A stretch of 64,000 nucleotides of DNA from Podocnemis expansa (lineage: Eukaryota > Chordata > Testudines > Podocnemididae): NCBI GenBank assembly GCA_007922195.1, contig ML682067.1:2122357-2186356 (forward strand). Direction: 5' to 3'. Shown here piece after piece: positions 24,568 to 39,034 of this stretch. Position numbers and translations under genes: made by a program. Below the pieces are notes generated by a model. It was given only the letters and a program-made list of their open reading frames with translations, was not told the DNA's origin and did not search any database. The number at the start of each line of letters is the position of its first letter. Position 1 is the stretch's first letter.

Positions 24568-24752
24568 AGGGCAGGTCTTCACTGACCACACAGATTCACC
24601 GTCATCAGACTCATCTTCTGAACTGACTGACTGGGTCTGTGAAAACCAGGTCAGTCGATCAGGAAGCTGAACATGTAAGACCACCCCCACAGGAGTAGCG
24701 CGAGTCAGAAGGAAGGCATTTCCCTCCAACTCAGTGCACTGAAGACACTATG
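24568..24752. mobile_element. decayed MITE, same terminal type as 49006
   Basis: Left end 'gggcaggtcttcactgac' and right end 'gtgcactgaagacacta' are inverted repeats. The interior resembles the elements at 21881 and 39931. No coding sequence. Confidence 0.4.
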
Positions 24753-25478
24753 TTAAGTAGGCAGTAGGCAAGCAGAAGGAGATACACATGATATTTTAAG
24801 TACTTTGCATATCTCCCTTTGATTGCCACTGAAATCTCATCACAGTATAGACTAGGGCTGAGTTTCTCCCCTACCTGGCTGAAGAAGAGAATTTCCTGGG
24901 ATTCCACATTCAGCAACTTTCCAACTGGGTCTCCATTCCCCTTCTGCACAGCAATCTAGAGGGATAAGTGAAAGTGAGACATACAATTGTGCCACTATGT
25001 TACAAACTATGAAAGACAAAGATGTCATATATGGCTATTTTGTCACTGTCTGAAACTCTCTGAGGATAAAGAGGCTCTCTTCTGTTAAAAGTTGAGTACC
25101 ATAGCCAAAATATTCTGTTCAGAAGCAAACATCTGTAGAGCTGATCACAATTTGCTTTTTAGGACAACATTGAACTAAATTCTGGCCTTTGAGGCCATCC
25201 TTCAAAGGCTCTGTTATATATCATTCACCTTCACCTAGTACAGCTGCAATCTGTAGGCCAGTATCAATGTTGTGGTTCATTGATACATAGATGGGCATTG
25301 AGCTTTGTGAAGTGACATCGAGAGGATTCAGTGTGTGCAAAAGCATCTTTTTAGGGGAGCTCTCCCTAGCCAACTAGACAGCTGCCTTAAGTTAACCAGA
25401 AGAGCCAAATGTTTTGAGTATAATAAACTCCCAGATGACATTACTTAAACATGAATCTACAAACTATGTGAAGTGGGT

Positions 25479-25785
25479 GGGGCAAAGAGGATGGAGCTAG
25501 GTTGTTCTCAGTGGTGGCAGATGAAAAAACTAAGAGCAATGGTTGCAGATTGCAATGGTGGAGGTCTAGGTTGGATATTAAGAAAAACTTTTTTTCATTC
25601 GAGCGGGTGTTGAAGCACTGGAGTGAGTTATCTCAGGAGGTGGTGGAATCTCCATCCCTAGAAGCTTTTAATCCCTAGCTTGAAAAAGCCCTGGCTGGGG
25701 ATGGTTTAGTTGGGTGGTTCTGCTTTAAGTAGAGGGTTGGACTAGATGACCTCCTGAGTTCCCTTCCAAGTCTGATTCTATGATG
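25479..25785 (+). mobile_element. CR1-type LINE 3' end
   Basis: Reads 'ggaggtctaggttggatatta', 'gtggtggaatctccatccc', 'ttggactagatgacctcctga' and ends 'cttccaagtctgattctatgat', the standard CR1 3' end. It lacks a poly(A) tail, as CR1 does, and is heavily 5' truncated. Confidence 0.8.
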
Positions 25786-28044
25786 TCACAAACTACTCAA
25801 AAGGAAACTGGCTTTATGGAAAACAGATCTATTCTTGAGAACAATCTTTCACTGGCTGAGAGATGGCCTGGATGGTGTAAGAGTACTTTTCATCTCCAAT
25901 GTCTTGAGTCACAAAGGTTCTCACTATTGAATGCAGTTCTTGATCTCCCCAGAACATGCTCTGAATTCTGAACTGGCCAAAAAACCCCAAAACCAAACCA
26001 AACCAAAAAGCCTAAAGAGTATAAATAGAAGCATAAAGGTGGAAGCCCAGAAATAAAGTGCAAGAGACTAGATTTGTTTCTAAGGTGGTTTTTTGTTTGG
26101 TTGGTTGGGTTTTTTAAATAATGGGGTGCCAAGCTCATTGCTTTTTCTACTGCTGCACCATAAATTTCATCCAGCATTAGTCCTGGCCTAGGATAGCTCA
26201 GTGAATTACTAATGTACATGCTATAGATTTACACAGAATTCTTATTGAATTGGGATGATCATTCTGCAAGATATGGAGACTTAATTTATATGGACTTTTC
26301 ATTTCATAGAACTTTTTTTTTTGCCCCTATCCTCAGTGCAAGAGGAAAAAAAAATAAAAACCTGCCAGATAATTTCCTGTTGAAAGCAGCTTTTTTAATT
26401 AAAGAGGACTCATAGCAACCTGAATATAATGTAAATCTGCCTGGCTGCATTATTCTTATCAGATTTTAATTTTTACACATGGTTAAAGCTCAGAAATTGA
26501 CACAACTTATCTGAAGAATCAGTTGAATTTGAAAAGATGTGATAGGAAATGACTAAGTTTGCTTCATTAAAGAAAATATTGAAATAGATTGTTACTAGGG
26601 CTGCTGGGATTTTTCCATCAAAACTTTGTTTTTATACATGTTTTCAGAATGACTTTTTTTAGAATTAGATCAGTGGGCTGTTCAGGATTGGCCTATTCAG
26701 CTGTGAAGTGAAGCCAAGCAGTTCGGTCCAGACATTGAAACTGAGTGTCCTGATTTCAGTGCAGGTGACCCTCAGATGATTTATAAAAGTGGTTCTGGGA
26801 AAACATATTTTTTAACATAAATGCGTTCTCTTCCTTTTACCTTTCCTTCCCTATCCTTTGTTGTAATGAAACATTCCACTGGAGTGGGGTCAAACTCTTT
26901 TCAGATAATAAAGGATTAAATTTACTCAGCCAGGTCAGTGATCCTATTTCTACAGCATAAAATGGAGGAAAAGCCATAGCTTTTCCTCTGACATTTAGTT
27001 CAGGCAATGGGCCAAACACTCCTCATAGTATTTGACAATGTATTGACAATCTAGCCCAAATTCCACCCTCATGTTTTAACACACAGGTGCAGCCAGTGGG
27101 GCCTATGTGTCATAAAATACTATGTTCCATCTTGTTCACAGTGAACAGGTCACAATTGCATCTTTGGGAACATTTCCATACTAAAAATAAAGATGCCTAT
27201 TATCTACTCCATTTTATATCATTTATTAGCAGCCCCCTGGCTTTTGGGAAGTGAATCAATATGTGCTCTTCCCTCTACAAACACACACTCAACTTTTTTT
27301 TTTTTTAACAAATTTTAGCCACCTCCATTTTGCTTTCATATCTCTTGAGTAGAAGGCAAACTTGGTCTTAATTTTAATCCAGAAAAGCAAAAAATCTGCA
27401 GTAAGGATCACACTGCAAAACCAGAAATCGTAACTTTCGCCTTTTGCTTTGTCTTTATTAATAAGACTTCATTTTTGCTCTGATGGTGGAGTGAAGTAGT
27501 TTGTCAGCGGTAATGTACAGCAATACCACTGATGGATGTTGGCAAAATTAAAATGTCAAAGCAGTAAATTGAAGTGACTGGCATGTAAACCTCTTCAAAT
27601 CATTATGGCCAATGTGATTTATAATCTCTCTTTATTTTCTTAATATGTACAAGTTCTGCTAATGCAGGTGAAGATCTCCAAACCTTTAATTACTAGTCAT
27701 ATGTCATACATCTTGTTAATGTTGACTGAAGTGTTTTTCTAAAAAGTTTTAATGTTAGCTTTTAAAGTCAGAGGGCTATTAGAAATTGATTCAGCTCTTT
27801 AAGTTTCAAGAGAGAGAGAGAGCAGTCATAAGAAGTATTGTTTCAAGGAAAATGAGAGGTGTCCATGCCTAATGATCGTTGTGTTTGCTGATCACCAAAA
27901 AACAAGATAAAGCCACATGATCTTTTGCCCCCTTTGAAAGCTGCTTTCATTTTTGTTACTTTTTATTTATGCAGTTCAGTTACCTCTCCGTCTTCTCTGG
28001 TCCCTTTTGTTTTATGATTTCCTCTCATTCCTTCATGCGGGCAG

Positions 28045-28200
28045 TGAAGGTTCAAAGGAGCAACAGGCAACTTACCTGGGATTCCTGTGCCAACAACCAC
28101 AACAGCCTGCTCACCTACCACCATTATAACACCTACCACCTTGACCATTGCAGGATGCCAGCCTTGAATTTCCAGAAGACACCTCCTCAAAAGAACCTTT
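28045..28200 (+). CDS. GRIP1: GRIP1 exon: PDZ3-PDZ4 linker, part 1
   Basis: A 156-nt phase 1-1 exon encoding KVQRSNRQLTWDSCANNHNS, then a His/Tyr-rich run LLTYHHYNTYH and PALNFQKTPPQ. It matches the remembered GRIP1 linker (QRSDRQLTWDS; HHYNTYHPDHC), and no folded domain is expected. The start follows 'gggcag'. I place the end at 28200 because the next exon begins in phase 1 with the family's ALVSSSFS. The donor is then TTT|GTCATG, which is unusually weak. Skipping this exon would keep the frame, so it may be optional. Confidence 0.82.
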
Positions 28201-29056
<856 letters not shown>

Positions 29057-29729
29057 TAACAGCAGTCAGTTGAAGTTGCAAACAAACGGGGCTGGGGAAA
29101 CAAGATCAGAAAAAAGGCACAATGTTCACTGTAGTTTTACTTTGGCAACTATATTAAAGAGAAGATATCAGGAAAGCAGCAGTAGTTTAGATGTCAGTGT
29201 TCAATTTCACAGGGGTAGCAGCGAAGGCAGGAATCAGCAACATACAGTGTTCGCATCCAACACTAAAGTGGGTTGATTACTTCTAGTTTGTGGAACCCAT
29301 GGTTAAAAGTATATATTATTTTAGTGTGGTTTGCCTCAGTACTCTCTGGATGGGTATACAGTGTAAATATTGGAAGTGAGATTAAAATTTCTTTTTCCTT
29401 TTCTCCATAGTTGAATGTAAAAAAATAAACTGCACATAGGTTCCATTGTTAAGCCACAGACAGAGAGAAGCTCAGCACTACAATTAAAGGGAGCTCCATG
29501 CTGCTGTATCTAGAATATAATTTTAGAGTGGTAGGCTTGCTTTCGGTGACCTATGGGAAGAGCCAGATAATAATTGGAACTAAAGATCTTTTTGGTATTG
29601 GCATGTAGACCTTCACAGCATGGGACCCACCAGATGAGCACCTTCTAGTGGTGGTATTGGGGAATTACTCAAGTAGTCCACCCTCTGGTGGTCAGTCCTT
29701 GGTCTCTCTCATGAACTTCAGGACCTCAG

Positions 29730-30350
29730 CCCTCTGGCTGAGTCCCTTTTAACCTTTCTAGGGTTTACTCCAGTCCAGCCCAGCCCACTGTGGTTCAGTA
29801 GCTGCTGCTAGTCCAGCCTCCCACTCACTTGCAGTCTGCTTCATGGACCTCAGTCCTCCAGGAGAGTCCTCAATTACCCCGTTCCAGGCTATAGCCCTGT
29901 TCTGACTGGCCCACTTGTATCAGCAGTTCCCACTTGACAGTACTGCAGTTCGCTACCTACTGGTGGTCTGGAGGAGGCATGTGGGATCTGAGCCCACCCA
30001 CTTTTCCAGGCCCCAGCCCAGGGACCCTATGCACTCCATTGAGCCCTGCCTCAACCCCCTCACTCGTCTTCAGCTTCCACCCACACCAGGTCCCTGAGCC
30101 ATTCACACCTCTCCCAGGTACCTACAGCCTTTGGCTGTGCCTCTGGGAGCAATCCAAGATCCTCTCTGCCACAGTCCTGCTCAGCACAACCTTCTCCCTC
30201 CCAAATGTGAGGCAAACTGCCCAGAACAGGAGCTGAAGCCCTGACTTTATCCTAGCCCCTCAGCCCTGATGGGAGCTTCAGCCCCCTTCTGCCATTGGTT
30301 AGGCACTCCCAGCAAAGCTTTTAACCTCTTCCTGGCTGGGGTGGGGAAAC
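29730..30350 (+). repeat. CT-rich interspersed repeat-like segment
   Basis: Pyrimidine-rich, with 'ccaggccccagcccagggaccctatgca', which resembles blocks at 52770 (ccagcccaggggccctaagag) and 33450 (cttccagggcgcggaccctgt). Probably the same or a related dispersed family as 12730. Boundaries are approximate. Confidence 0.35.
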
Positions 30351-31574
30351 TATCCGATTACATGGCACTAATGATGTTTTGAAGTCTGGGTTTTGGCCAA
30401 GATTATTTTTCTATATTACAGCTACTACTAGTATGAATAATATGAAATATACTGGATGTATGCACTTTACTGAGCTACCCATTGACCTTCTCTTCTACAC
30501 TTCTTCATCATGTGTTTATTTTATTCTTTAAATCTGTGATCATGTTATCATCTACACTTGGGTAAACTATAGAAAACCCACATCCAAATAATATAAAGGG
30601 ACAGGCAAAGGAATACAATTATATTATTTTCAGATAAGCAGGTACCTCTGGATTCCCAAATTTTTCTTATTGGTATTTCTAGAAATTCAGGGAGTATGGG
30701 GTAAACACACAAAAAAAAATGGAGACAGCAAGTAAGAATGAGGAAAGGACAAGTTCAGAGTTCCATTGAGTGTTCCTGCTCAGCTCAGCTTGTAGGATCA
30801 GAGCATTAGTCAAAGATGAATTTCCACTATTTCCACCATTAAAGAAATTTCTTCTGGGAATGGTTAGGAGGGGAGTTGTTGGATTCCACCATCACACAAA
30901 ACGCACCTCCTCAAATATCTATCATTGTCACAGCAAAATGGCAGTTTCTTGTCAATGTAAATCATCTTTGATTTTTGTGGGAAATAGCAAATAACTCCAT
31001 GTGAGACAGAAGGTTTTCTTTTACCTGTTTCTAGCAATACAACTCTTTTTACACGATTTTGACCTTCATCAGATTTTTTTTATCTGATCAGCCATTTGAT
31101 CTAATACATGTTTTGACTCATCATCTGCTAATGAAACCTGTAAGGTCGTTAGGAGATACTATGTCAATCCATTCTGTGGCATTGATAAGATTAGGTATTA
31201 TGAAGTATGAGTGCCTTTCCCTCTCTGTGCAGACAAACATAGAGCAATTATTATACAAATATTGATTGATTTGGAGGGGGGATAGCAATAAACTACTGAC
31301 CAAGGAAAAAGTGTTTCCTGAGATGGCGATATACCATCAGACTGTGTTATGTGCAATTAAAGAAACTATTATTACCTGAGGCAACATTGCCTCTGAAGAC
31401 AGATTGTATTGTATTTTAAATAAATGCAAGTCTTACAGTGACATTTTCCCGTGTGCTGAGGCCAACATGAGGCCCATAAAAAGGTCTCAGTGGCACCTGA
31501 GCTGCACCTCTTGCTGGCCTTCTGCATAGAAGCGATTTTTACCCTTTAATCACATAAGGACTGAAGTATCAAAA

Positions 31575-32110
31575 AGTTTCTTCCATTAAGGAGAAACTGG
31601 GGAAGCAGACACCCCAGGAAGTGGTATTAAACCTCATGCTTCAGGTTTTAAATGTAGTAGAGATTAGGATAACATCTAAGGTGAAGGGAGCAGTTTACCC
31701 CATATCTGCCCACTGCTGTGGGATTCTTACACATTATTCTGAAATATCTTGTGCTGGCCGTTGTCATAGACAGGACGCTGCATCAGAGGTCTGCAACCTG
31801 TGGCTCAGGAGCTGCATGCGGCTCTTTGGCTGCCCCCTTGTGGCTCCAGGTTCCCCACCACAGCAAATGGGGGAGTCTGTGGGCAATCCACTCTTGGCTC
31901 TGGGCTCCCATTCTCCCCCCTCCAGGGGACCCTCTGTCAGGCGCCCTGTCCCAGTTCCCTCCACTCCTCACTGGGAGGTACACCCATTGTGGCTCTCAAA
32001 GCAATTGGTTATTAACAACATTTTTTTGTAACTGGCTCTTCTTATCATTTGGATTGCCAACACTTGCACTAGATGGACCTAGGATCTGACTCCGTCTGGG
32101 AATTCCTCTG
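31575..32110 (+). mobile_element. CR1-type LINE 3' fragment, split by a hAT-like element
   Basis: Left part 31575-31783 ('ttgtcatagacaggacgctgcat') and right part 32067-32110 ('cactagatggacctaggatctgac') together read as a CR1 3' region like that at 15100-15170. The element at 31784-32066 interrupts it. Confidence 0.55.
31784..32066. mobile_element. hAT-like element inserted in CR1
   Basis: Left end CAGAGGTCTGCAACCTGTGG; the right end complement reads CAAGTGTTGGCAATCC. The interior has 'gtggctc...gcggctctttggctgcc' and near the end 'ggctcttcttatcatttgg', like widespread hAT MITEs of reptiles. It splits the CR1 sequence, so it is the younger of the two. Confidence 0.55.
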
Positions 32111-32600
32111 GCCCTCAGAGAGATGACCATTTCCACTGCCAAGCAGAAGAATCTGCCCAAACCAGCCAGCTCCTGAGACAGCTCAAATGTCCCTGCTTGA
32201 CAACAGTGATTTATATGAGGTGTAGATTGTTCCCCTAGAAAAGCAATAAATAGCACAATCCGTTTTGGGTTTAGTGACCAATTTCTAACCAATCAGATTG
32301 TTATGGGATAGTTTTCAATGTAAATTATAGTAAGTGTCTCTCTGCTGAGGGAGGGGGAGAGGGTATGGTGGTGAAGAGCGCTATAAACTTTTCATTGCTG
32401 CTTGTTAGGAAAACCTGCATAATTAATGTGATCATCCCAAACTCATGGTAATAAAGCATGAAGATGTATGGTGCTAGTGTAGCCATTTTATTGCCTTGAA
32501 TTTGCAATGATTGTAATACTTATGTAGGTCTTCCCAGACATGTGACTGAAAATGTAAGACCCTGGTTGCCATCACATACTTTATTTATGGAAAAACTAAA

Positions 32601-32896
32601 TGGCAAAGGGGCAGCCGAGTTAGTCTAGGTCAGCAAAACAAATAAGGGGTTTGGTGGCACATAAAAGACTAACAAATTTATTTATCATATGAGCTTTTGT
32701 GGGAGAAAATCCCACTTCAGATGCTTAAAGATGGGGAATTTACACTCGCCTACATTTATTTTGTTCCCATTGTGTAAGTTCCCCATCTTCAAGTGCCTGA
32801 CAAAGTGGGATTTTCTCCCACAAATTATCATGCGATAAATACAGATATTAATCTTTAAAAGTGCCACCAGACTCCTTGTTTGTTTTTTTCCCCTCC
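32601..32896 (+). mobile_element. foldback SINE (SINE and inverted partial copy)
   Basis: The plus-oriented SINE head 'ggcagccgagttagtctagg' leads into the core 'agactaacaaatttatttatcatatgag' and 'gggagaaaatcccacttcag' (to about 32742). After a loop of about 30 bases the same core returns inverted (about 32775-32890: 'gtgggattttctcccac', then 'taatctttaaaagtgccaccagactcc'). Arms of about 100 bases match at roughly four fifths of positions by eye. Confidence 0.65.
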
Positions 32897-33199
32897 TTTA
32901 ATTTTCGTCTGCTTTTTCACTTTTAAAGTATGCTACATATCTTGCAAATAATCATGTCACTGAGTGGGTACAGCTTAAATCCCCAAATGCTGTCCAGTGT
33001 GGCTAAGTAAGCAGGTCAGATCACATTTAGACAGGGATTGGTGGAATATAGGAGTTACGTGGTGGTATCATGGCTGCATGTCTGGTAAGAATTAAAGATA
33101 GGCTTTGGCATCCATGGTCTTTGGTGTTTCCACAAAAGCCTCATTGTTGGCAGTCCCTTTGATAAGGGGTGCCCTTTGGCAGCAGGATTAGGTGACTCA

Positions 33200-33740
33200 G
33201 AAGCTCTGCTTCACTTTCCCTCCTTTGATGTGCTGCCTGCCCTCTAGTGTGGTTGTTGCTTCCCTTATTATGGCCTCACCTCTCCACCATTGTTCCTGAT
33301 AGTTCTTTCCTCTCTTCTCCTGTTAAAAAGCCAAATAGTTCAGGAGACTGGGGGCTCTTGATGAGGGGTACTCAGCACCAACCCCTTCAGATATGGTTCA
33401 AGGACTTAATGAGCCCTCTTGTTGGGTTAGTAGAGGAACCCAGGCCAGGCCACTCCTCTAGCTTCCAGGGCGCGGACCCTGTACGAAGCAGTTCATTTCA
33501 AGCTCTCCAAACCTGTTACAGTTTCCTTGCCCTGTTTCCTACCAAGCCTCCTGCAGCCTGATCCTCCAAGTCACTCCTGTAGTCAGTCCCACCTCCAGAA
33601 TGTCCAATCTCCTGGGTAATTTCTCACTAGCCTGTCCCTAAAGGTTCTTGTTCTCCATGACTCCTCAACCACTGTGCCCATCTATTCTCCTGTGCTTTTA
33701 TCTCTGTAGGTGTTGTCAGCCCTAGCTGTTAGTTTCCCTA
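33200..33740 (+). repeat. CT-rich interspersed repeat-like segment
   Basis: Resembles 29730 and 52640 in composition and in blocks such as 'ccaggccactcctctagcttccagggcgcggaccctgt'. Exact limits and family unknown. Confidence 0.3.
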
Positions 33741-36700
33741 TTAACCCATTAGTGGTTGAGACAGCAAGGGACACCCCATGACATGCATCTGTCACCTGTT
33801 GCTATCGTTAGCTAATTTCTCCACTGCCTCTAGGAATATGGAGCATTTTACACACACCAAAGTTCCCCGGCCAACTTGTAATTATTCAGCTAAAATAATC
33901 CCCTGTTCACCTTTTAATAATTCTTGTTCTTTTTCTGTCCCTATTAGGGACATAAAAAAAAATGCAACCCCAAACTCAAGATTATAAATCTACATTCTGC
34001 ATAGCACTTAGCAAACCAGTGCCCAAGGAGTATTTGGTACAATGGCACTTGCATATGCAGTTTATGTATAAAAACATGCAGTAAATTAGATCTCAACATT
34101 AATAAAGATTCATTGGACTCAGAATCCTGCATGCTCCCCCCCCCCCCGAAAAAAAACTTACAATACTTGAAGTCCCAATACACCGTAATCAAACTCCAGA
34201 CAAATTTTAGGGGATAGGGGAATTTCCAAAGGTTTAGAATCCTCAAAAATATCCAGAAGTTGAGATATTGGTCCAAACTATCCCAATCAAAGAAGCCTTC
34301 AACCAATCCCTATGTTTCCATTTATCCCTGATGTCTTTTAAGGTGGAGGCTCTGTGCTTTTAGTCTCCCTTCCCTTCATACCAGTCTCTTCAGGAGTGCA
34401 TGAGGTGTTTGTCTCTACCTATATATACTGGATTTCCAAAAGAGAGAGCTGCCATGTAAGGGCTGCCCCCTGCCCTTATCCTTAGTTTTCTTAGATGCCC
34501 CTCAGGCAGCTGGAGGTGGCACAGTGTGCTCCCTACTGCAGAAATTGTTGAACAACAAGATCACTGTTGAACAGTTGCTAAAACTTCAGGGCACTGTTGA
34601 GGCATTTACAGAGCATACCCTAAAAGCTGGGCAGAGAGTATCCCTATCCTGGCAGCTGTGGAGAGCAGGAGTGTACAACTCGCTCCAGCGGAGTTTTACT
34701 GGTTGTCAGATTTTTTTCATTTTTTGATTTTCACTGGGATACAGCGATACTGTACCTGCAAGTACCTCAAAAATATATTTGGAATTATTTCAGCATTACA
34801 AGTAATAGGCCCTAATTTCAGTCTAATATTGGAGCTGTCATGAAGGAAGCTGAGGAAGGGAAAGAAGCTTGAGTTGTTGATGATGGGAGAGCATGATGTG
34901 ACTAAGGAGTGGCATAATTATGTAATGTGTGCCGTTGTGAACTGTAGTAGGTTTGCTTTGCAAGGACGTGACCATTCTGGATGGAATGTGGGGCATTTGA
35001 TAGCCAGATACATACAGAGCCATGTTGTCTTAATTTCCAGTCATCAGACTACTGAAACCAGAGGTTTTTGGTTGTTTTTTTATTCTAACTGCAGTAAATG
35101 TGAATGGTGGAGCTCATTACTGCAAATGAATGATTGTTATTTAGTGATTACAAGACATTTGAGTGTGAAATTATCTATTTCAGTTCCAAGTTGAAGGAAG
35201 TGGTTGGAAAGAACTATGGGATGAGTGAACTAAGAAAAACATAATTATTGTAAAGCAAAATGTAAATATTATCAGATTTGAGTGGCAAAAGGGGGATAAT
35301 TCAGGCTCACCTCAAAAGGCCCAGAAAATTACAGTAGCTTCAAAATCAACTTTACTCTACAATGAGACTTTGTTAAAGTGCAAGAGAATAACATTGATGA
35401 GTCTGATCTGGCAAGTGAAATATTTTGATGTCATTGTCATCACTGAATATAGTACAGTAATCAGAAACTATGGAAACAAGGGCAGTATGAGTACCTAGGC
35501 AGATAGTCACAAAGATAACTTTAGTCATAGCTCTTCAACATCTGTTTTATTCAAAATGCCAGCCTGTCCACAGCTTTTCAACACCTAAAAAGTGACAACC
35601 ATCATTTGATGATTATTTCATAAAAATAATTGTGTGAAATGACTGCAGAGTTTAAAATAAGACTAAAGCACTTTACCTTAGATATTTTTCTCAAGACAAA
35701 TTTTTAGTCACAAATAAAAAAAAAAAAAGAAAAAATTAAAGAAGAAAAAGATCTTGTCATTAAAGTAAAATGTCTGGTTGAATATGAGAGGACCTGATAA
35801 GGGCATAAGCAAAAAGAAAAAAATATGTGCCTACTTAGAACCATTGATAATGTATCTAAAAATAAAACCTCAGAATACTGTGCCTGAGCTGATGAGGACC
35901 CATTTATGGTTGGCACACCACCTTCTCATTAAGCAAGCGGCAGTGTCTAACACAGTGCTAATGAAAATTGTAGAAGTTTTAAAAAATTATTCTCCTGCCA
36001 CTTTCAGCCTCATGGGGAGTTGATTGAACAAGTTTAAATTACATGCCATCAATTCATGTCACAATTTTTTGAAAAACAAAAACATTGAAAAAATAAAATG
36101 GTCTCATAAATTTTAAAGCCTTTTTCAATGAAAAGGTCATCTGAAAAATCTTGATCAGTGGTATTAGGAGTTAGTACAGATCAAGATGAGAACTTTGATC
36201 AAAACATTGCACCCATTTTACAAATTAAGGGACTCTATAGATAAGCACTAAATTCACAAAATGATTAAAGGAGGCTTAAGAGACTTGGCAGTTTATAAGC
36301 TGGTGGTGATACTATTGACATACGAGTGGAAATCAGCTGGATCTTAGCAACAAAGAACAGAAACCACACACACACACACAAAATGAAAAACCAACTCCAA
36401 AAAAACACAGAATCTTTTTAATCTGTAGATCACAGAGCTGAATCTAAATGCAAAAGTCATAGGTGAAGCCAGGACAGAAAAAGAAGGCTGAAATGTGACT
36501 GAAGGAGTGTAAACCTGAGTTCCTTTGCTCTCTTTTCACATTTAGTGTGAAGATCCAGAGTTCTACCCCAAATCTCTATTTGTAAACAAGCTTGTGTCAC
36601 AATTCATTGTTTTCAGAATGACAAAAAACTGCTGAAGTAAAATTGCAGAAAACAATTGAACTGAATTTGTCAGTTTTTAATATATGTGCACTCCTGTCCA

Positions 36701-36765
36701 GCTGCTTAAGCACATTTTTAATATATTCAGATTGATTTGGTCAAAACTTTATAATTGTTTTATGT

Positions 36766-36940
36766 CGGGGTGCCTAAAGTTGTCATACATGGGGGCCACA
36801 GCACCTGACTGGTGCAGGCCCACGGACTGCAAAGTTCTGAAACCAGTTCTTTTTGCACTATACACAATATACAGTTATATATTTTCAGTATATATTTGCG
36901 GGCTGCATGCAGCCCAGGGGCCACACTTTGGGCACCCCTG
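36766..36940. mobile_element. hAT-like MITE
   Basis: Ends CGGGGTGCCTAAAGT and ACTTTGGGCACCCCTG are inverted repeats. Flanks ttttatgt and gtttaggt match at 6 of 8. The interior near the ends reads 'gggggccacag' and 'caggggccacac'. No coding sequence. Confidence 0.65.
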
Positions 36941-38850
36941 GTTTAGGTGCTGAAAAATGAGTTTGTAAAAATATTGATAATAAATAACAGATATAAAAGA
37001 GAAGGAGGCCTAAGCAACTGGTAGGCTGGGAGACTCAGTCATGGGATTTTTGTGTTTTCCTTGCAGAATGGTAAGCTTTTCATTTTGGACCATGTATACC
37101 ATTTTCGTGACTGAGGAATAGTCCCTTTAGGCCTTTTTAGTTAGCCGCTAAAAACTTGCTATCTACAATTAGGCAGTACACAAAACAGAAATATGGTGAT
37201 TTAAAAACAAAAAACAAACAAACAAACAAAAAAAAGGACATAAAGGAAGCTAATAAGAAAAGTGATTTTGGCCGAGGATGCTTTTGCGGGTTATGTGGTG
37301 CAGGGATTGGTTGATTTTTGTTAATAAAGTCATAGTTAATTTCTTTTTAAGGGTGCCACCTAATTAGGTGAGTGAAAAATAAGTGACATGAAAAGGCAAT
37401 CTATCTAGAGGCACTGATCCAAAACCATTGAGGCCAGTGAACAGACTCTTATTGACTACAACTGGTATTAAATCAGCCTTGAGTTTGCAAAATCATACTA
37501 ATTAGCTCTGCAAATCCAAAGCTGAAGGAAATGTTTACACAAGCCCCGAGGAATGAAAACCAATGAGATTTTTGTATGGCTATGTGAACAACTTGTAAAA
37601 TGCAAAGTAATTTTAGTAACAAGTAGTAACTTTGTTTTACTCTTCAAAAAAAAAGACAAAGCACTTAAACTGTCTCTTGCATGAGCCATTACATCTTAGC
37701 TAATTTCTTTTAGGCAGAAATGAGCCTCAAAGGCATTCAGAGGAGAGGGTAGTAGACTAGATTTGTAATTGAAATACACTTGCAGAGCCAAAGTGCTGGA
37801 GGATTTAGGGATACTGCTGCAACAGTGCTTTACCGGTTTGAGTAGAAATGGAAAGATTTGGTGATGTCCTTTTTGTATAAAATAATAGTGTCTTCCAGTG
37901 ACTACCCTACAAACAATGATGAAAGACCTCATTAGGCAGGGATCAGAGTACCCAAGGGCACCCTATTCCTTTTCTGTAGTTATCGCCTTTGAATCTCAAA
38001 GTCATTTTTCTCTTGTCTTGTACCGCAGTGCAGTCAGTTGAGATGGAGTGGGAATAAAAAGAGAGTGAAAAAAAGTCTGTATGAACCATCAGAATCTTGT
38101 GAGCACGGAGAGGTTTTCTAGAGGAATTATAAGATCTTCTAGGATCTCTCTGTAGGAATTATAGGGTCAGTCTTTTTGAAGAATCAGATGGTTTTTCTTT
38201 TCTCAAATACATTTGTGTATACTATGTTATATGTTTTAAATCAAAAAATAATAATTAATTAGGATTACATAGCCTGACATACTGTTAACGAGAAATAAAC
38301 ACCGTAAGTGGTGAAATTTCCTACTCTCTTGGACATTTGCCCTGTTACTAATGAACAAAAATTAGAGATTGTCAAAAGAGCTTACAGGAGTCAGGGAAAA
38401 AGTCACTGGGAGTTGGGCATCTAACTCTCCTAAGCATCTTTGAAAAATCTCAGTCCCACAATCAAAACTTAATACAGACAGAATTTGAGTTATTCATATA
38501 CATTCCTTTTAAACTGTAAAATTATCTGTTTACTATTCTTTTAGCTGTTGTACCCATTTAAATATTATTGATAAACTGTGTCTTAAACGGAATTTGAAGA
38601 ATTTGATAGTCTCTGGGAGTCTGTGAGCTTATTCCATGGATGCGCACCAATGCAGAGGGCCTGGATAACAAAATGGAGGAATTAGGACTACTGGTGTAGG
38701 AAGTGAAACCAAATATTGTAGGAGTACCAGTAACATAGAAGAATAATCTCATGACTGGAGTACAGATATTGAAGGGTGTGTGCTGTTCTGGAATGACAGA
38801 AATAAAGGTAAAAGTGGTGACTAGCATTATATGTTAATAATGAGGTAGAC

Positions 38851-39034
38851 CAGTGTTTCCCAACTAGTCTGCCATGGCACACAGGTGTGCTGAAGAATTT
38901 TTAAAAAACTACTGAGACTGCTGGATTGGCTTATGAATATTCATGAGTTCATTCGGAGACTATCTGGTGGTGTGCCTCAAAATAATTAAAGGTATCAAGG
39001 TGTGCCACGACAGAGAAAAGGGTGAGAACTACTG
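38851..39034. mobile_element. hAT-like MITE with exact 8-bp target duplication
   Basis: CAGTGTTTCCCAACTAG at the left and TGAGAACTACTG at the right, flanked by identical AGGTAGAC (38843-38850 and 39035-39042). 184 bases, with interior 'ctggattggcttatgaatattcatgagttcatt'. A sister copy lies at 44905. It interrupts CR1 endonuclease sequence. Confidence 0.85.

Larger units (their letters stand above)
23505..28044 (+). other. GRIP1: GRIP1 intron between PDZ3 and linker
   Basis: Phase-1 intron of 4540 bases with GTAAGG donor and 'cttcatgcgggcag' acceptor (a weak polypyrimidine tract). It holds a decayed MITE (24568) and a CR1 3' end (25479-25785). A CCAAAA-rich tract at about 25980-26010 can pair with a GGTT-rich tract at about 26085-26115. 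Nothing else recognisable. Confidence 0.85.
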
